Below are positions 61,524-64,000 of a stretch of 64,000 bases of DNA, one piece after another; position 1 is the stretch's first letter, and the number at the start of each line of letters is the position of its first letter. Source of the stretch: Paraburkholderia sp. D15 (GTDB lineage: Bacteria > Pseudomonadota > Gammaproteobacteria > Burkholderiales > Burkholderiaceae); NCBI RefSeq assembly GCF_029910215.1, contig NZ_CP110395.1:2108001-2172000 (forward strand), in the 5' to 3' direction. The notes below the pieces were generated by a model, which made no database searches, was not told the DNA's origin, and worked only from the letters and a program-made list of their open reading frames with translations. Made by a program: the position numbers and the translations under genes.

Positions 61524-62842
61524 CAACGTCCCTGACTGGGCTGCAGTCGAACTATCGCGAGGAACTGCGCGATTACCGTTTGCTGTGCAGCAAGGCCGGC
61601 GGCCTGACCGTGATCCTGCTGGTGCTGATGGGCGTGGTGCTCGACTACGTCGTGTATCCGGACGAGCAGAAGCGTTTCGCGATCGTTCGGGTGCTGACCA
61701 GCGTGGCGATCGGTCTCGCCTTGCTCTCGCTTTATACGAAAGCGGGCAGGCGGCATGTGCAGATCATCACCTTCTTCTGGCTGCTGCTGCCGCAGGCGAT
61801 GATCTCCTGGATGATTTATGCCACACAGGGCGGCGACTCGCTGTTCTATGCCGGGCTGATGCTGACGATCTTCGCGGTCGGGATACTGTTTCCGTCCGGC
61901 TACTGGCAGACGCTGGCATTCGGCCTCGCGACGGTGGCGTTCTACTACGTCGCCTGTACCGCGCATCCGGGTGAAATGCAGAACCCGAGCAAGTTCGAGT
62001 TCCAGCTCATTCTGATCTTCTTCTGCGCGGTGGCCAGTTCCATCTACACGTACTTCAACGAGAAAGGGCGCTTCCAGCTGTTCCGGCTCAAGGACGAAGT
62101 GGCGCACAAGAACGACCAGCTCGCCCGCACCAACGCAAACCTCGCGCAGATCAAAGGCCAGTTGTTGCAGCAGGAGAAGATGGCGGCGATCGGCACCTTG
62201 TCCGCGGGGCTGCTTCACGAAGTCAACAACCCGGTGAACTTCTGTCTGATGGCCATTGAACTGGCGATGGAAGAGCCGCAGGCGAAGGAAAGCCCGTCGC
62301 TGCAGGAATGCCTGACGGATGCGAAGCAGGGCATGCACCGCATCCAGCACATCGTGTCGGACCTGAAGACTTTCGCCTATCGCAAGGAGGACGTGCCGTT
62401 CCTGTTCGAGAAGGCGCTCGATTCGTCGATCCGCCTGAGCGCGCACGAGTTGCGCGGCGTGAAGATCACGCGCGACATCCCGGCCGACACCCTCGTGCTG
62501 GGCGACGAAGCCGCCATCATCGGCGTGCTCATCAATCTGTTCTCGAATGCCGCGCTGGCCATGCAACAGGCCGGCACGACCGCGCCGAACGTCCATGTCG
62601 AGGCGCATTGGAACGAGGACCGCTTGCACGTCAATGTGCGCGACAACGGCCCGGGGATCGCCGCCGAGAATCTGGCGCGGGTGTTCGAGCCATTTTTCAC
62701 GACCCGCGAGATCGGTCAGGGCCTGGGGCTGGGCCTGTCCATCAGTTATGCGGTGATCGAGCGGCACGGCAGCACGCTGTATGCGGAGAGCCAGTTGGGC
62801 GAATGGACCGCGTTCAACTTCGACCTGCCGCGCGTCGATTGA
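61520..62842 (+). CDS. phcS: PhcS-like membrane sensor histidine kinase
   Basis: A 440-residue kinase. About six membrane segments lie in residues 25-185, a coiled linker follows (RLKDEVAHKNDQLARTNANLAQIKGQLLQQEKMAAIG), then the phospho-acceptor H-box GLLHEVNNPVNF (His233) and the ATPase boxes LFSNAALAM (N), VRDNGPGI (G1) and GQGLGLGLSISYAVIERHG (G2). In Ralstonia PhcS senses the methyl-ester signal made by PhcB. Translational coupling to the methyltransferase supports the same circuit here. Confidence 0.85.
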   Translation: MTTSLTGLQSNYREELRDYRLLCSKAGGLTVILLVLMGVVLDYVVYPDEQKRFAIVRVLTSVAIGLALLSLYTKAGRRHVQIITFFWLLLPQAMISWMIYATQGGDSLFYAGLMLTIFAVGILFPSGYWQTLAFGLATVAFYYVACTAHPGEMQNPSKFEFQLILIFFCAVASSIYTYFNEKGRFQLFRLKDEVAHKNDQLARTNANLAQIKGQLLQQEKMAAIGTLSAGLLHEVNNPVNFCLMAIELAMEEPQAKESPSLQECLTDAKQGMHRIQHIVSDLKTFAYRKEDVPFLFEKALDSSIRLSAHELRGVKITRDIPADTLVLGDEAAIIGVLINLFSNAALAMQQAGTTAPNVHVEAHWNEDRLHVNVRDNGPGIAAENLARVFEPFFTTREIGQGLGLGLSISYAVIERHGSTLYAESQLGEWTAFNFDLPRVD

Positions 62843-62879
62843 CGCCGGGTGATGTCAGGCAATACCGGGTAATACCGAA

Positions 62880-63284
62880 ATGAGCGAGACCCAACCAGTA
62901 CGACCGACCGTCGTTTATGTCGACGACGAGGAGATGGCCCGCAAGTACTTTGCGCGCGCGGCCAGCGGCGACTACGAAGTGCTGCTCGCCGGCGGCGCGG
63001 ATGAGGCGTGGTCGATCCTGCGCCAGGAGGGCGCACGGGTGGCGGTTCTCGTGACCGACTTCCGCATGCCGGGGCGCCATGGCGGCGACCTGTTGCGGCA
63101 GGTTGCCCAGCACTATCCGCATATCGTGCGGATTCTGGTGACGGCCTATGCGGACAAGGACGCGCTACGGGAAGCGGGCAATGCCGGCGACGTGTTTCGA
63201 ATCCTGGAGAAGCCGCTTGGCGTGGGCACGGTCCGCGAGGTGCTGGCTTCGGCGACAAAGGCCCCCGGATTGCGACCGGAGTGA
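62880..63284 (+). CDS. Single-domain response regulator (PhcR-like position)
   Basis: A 134-residue receiver domain: acidic pair DD (Asp15-Asp16), phospho-acceptor Asp60 in VLVTDFRMPG, threonine in ILVTAYAD and lysine in RILEKPLG. It occupies the place of phcR, 37 bases after the kinase gene. The Ralstonia PhcR carries an additional kinase domain that is absent here, so this is either a reduced PhcR or a separate phosphate-relay protein. Stop at 63284 is followed by a new gene rather than a frameshifted remainder. Confidence 0.8.
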   Translation: MSETQPVRPTVVYVDDEEMARKYFARAASGDYEVLLAGGADEAWSILRQEGARVAVLVTDFRMPGRHGGDLLRQVAQHYPHIVRILVTAYADKDALREAGNAGDVFRILEKPLGVGTVREVLASATKAPGLRPE

Positions 63285-63348
63285 TGCCCGAACGGGCGCA
63301 GCGTTGGGGTTAAAGAATTTCTAAGGATCGAATGCACAGGAGTTACCC

Positions 63349-64000
63349 ATGAGCACCACGATTGCCAATCAGACACCGCCCCCGGCGATTCTGTTCGTTG
63401 ATGACGAAGCCACCTCCGTCAAATACTTCGAGCGCGCCATCGGTGCGATCGCGCCGGTGGTGACGGGCGCCTCCGTCGAGGAAGGCAAGCGCATGCTGGA
63501 TGCCCACGCCGAGAGTCTCGCCGTCCTGGTGTCCGACCAGCGGATGCCGGGCGAGTACGGCAACGAACTGCTGCGCTATGCGCGCGAGCGCTATCCCCAC
63601 ATCGTGCGGATTCTGACGACCGCGTATTCGGAACTGGAGCAGACCGTCGAAGCGGTCAATCAAGGCCAGATCCATCGGTACATCAAGAAGCCGTGGGATA
63701 TCGCGGCGTTGCGCATGGAGATGAAGCAGGCGCTGGAGCTCTCGGGGCTGCGCAGGGAGCGCGACCAGCTCGTGCGGGAGAAGCTGGGCGTGTTGCAGAC
63801 GCAGACGCTGGCGAGCCGCATCGGTACGGTTCATACGTTGTGCGTGAGCTTGATCGGCCCGGGGCGGTTTCAGCCGATGGAGACGTATCTCGCCGGGACG
63901 GAGCTGGCCGGAACGCGCAATGCGGAGCCGGACTGGCAGCGGATGGACTACGCCGATCTGATGCGCGCGGAGAGCGAGTGCAGCGGCAGCTTCGGGCATG
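63349..64000 (+). CDS. phcQ: PhcQ-like response regulator (3' end outside window)
   Basis: 217 codons are visible before the window ends. The receiver domain occupies about residues 12-130 with DDE (Asp18-Asp19), phospho-acceptor Asp63 in VLVSDQRMPGEYGNELLRYA, threonine in ILTTAYSE and lysine in HRYIKKPWD; a helical region rich in charged residues follows. AGGAG lies six bases before the ATG. Receiver plus long C-terminal extension and the operon position suggest PhcQ. The remainder cannot be judged. Confidence 0.75.
   Translation, partial: MSTTIANQTPPPAILFVDDEATSVKYFERAIGAIAPVVTGASVEEGKRMLDAHAESLAVLVSDQRMPGEYGNELLRYARERYPHIVRILTTAYSELEQTVEAVNQGQIHRYIKKPWDIAALRMEMKQALELSGLRRERDQLVREKLGVLQTQTLASRIGTVHTLCVSLIGPGRFQPMETYLAGTELAGTRNAEPDWQRMDYADLMRAESECSGSFGH

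Overview
The window looks like a chromosomal segment of a Burkholderiaceae member, most likely Paraburkholderia or a close relative. This is inferred from the high GC content, the dense operons with ATGA/TGATG overlaps, the IclR/LysR/GntR-rich regulation, a Phc-type signalling operon, and homologues of the sulfonate genes known from Cupriavidus necator. No tRNA, rRNA, CRISPR array, insertion sequence or intact prophage was recognised.

Layout. 1-1478: end of a polar amino-acid ABC transporter. 1479-3750: a GACACCT tandem array, a promoter/terminator leader, and an orphan type VI amidase effector-immunity pair (Tae1/Tai1 type) followed by a membrane protein. 3834-6225: LysR regulator, PcaD-like hydrolase, GNAT enzyme. 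6226-7332: an AT-richer stretch with an overlapping two-gene module (STM2901-like membrane protein plus DUF1493 protein). 7368-11666 (minus strand): CobW GTPase, amidohydrolase, sodium:solute symporter and DUF3311 partner. 11943-36628: a large C2-sulfonate catabolic region. 36893-37834: a lone substrate-binding protein. 37835-38520: a large inverted-repeat element. 38672-45620: a probable biosynthetic cluster for a small modified amino acid. 45641-49095: AraC and LysR regulators flanking a MurA paralogue. 49211-55151: fused CydDC-like ABC exporter, selenium-binding/methanethiol-oxidase-type protein, membrane protein. 55087-59682 (minus strand): operon of a GntR regulator, AprA-like flavoprotein, two-cluster ferredoxin, HEAT-repeat protein and DUF971 protein. 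60111-64000: a phcBSRQ-like quorum-sensing operon cut by the window end.

Sulfonate region. Taurine enters through TauABC under TauR and is probably oxidised by TauXY. Isethionate is handled by IseU and IseJ under IseR, and sulfoacetate by SauU, SauT and SauS under SauR. All three routes meet at sulfoacetaldehyde, which Xsc converts to sulfite and acetyl phosphate; Pta then yields acetyl-CoA. Related GTACC-centred sites lie upstream of xsc, iseJ and sauS, including an identical 10-mer in two of them, suggesting a shared IclR-type operator. A CobS/CobT-like chelatase pair sits inside the region without CobN. No sulfite exporter or sulfite dehydrogenase was recognised in the window.

The most novel-looking system is 38672-45620: GHMP kinase, PLP synthase-like enzyme, an ATP-grasp/argininosuccinate-lyase fusion, formyltransferase, LysE exporter and a GEK1/DTD2-like D-aminoacyl-tRNA deacylase. 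Together they suggest production, export and self-protection for an unusual, probably N-formylated, amino acid. The second is the AprA-like/ferredoxin/HEAT/DUF971 operon, with a perfect 18-bp operator in front of its GntR gene.
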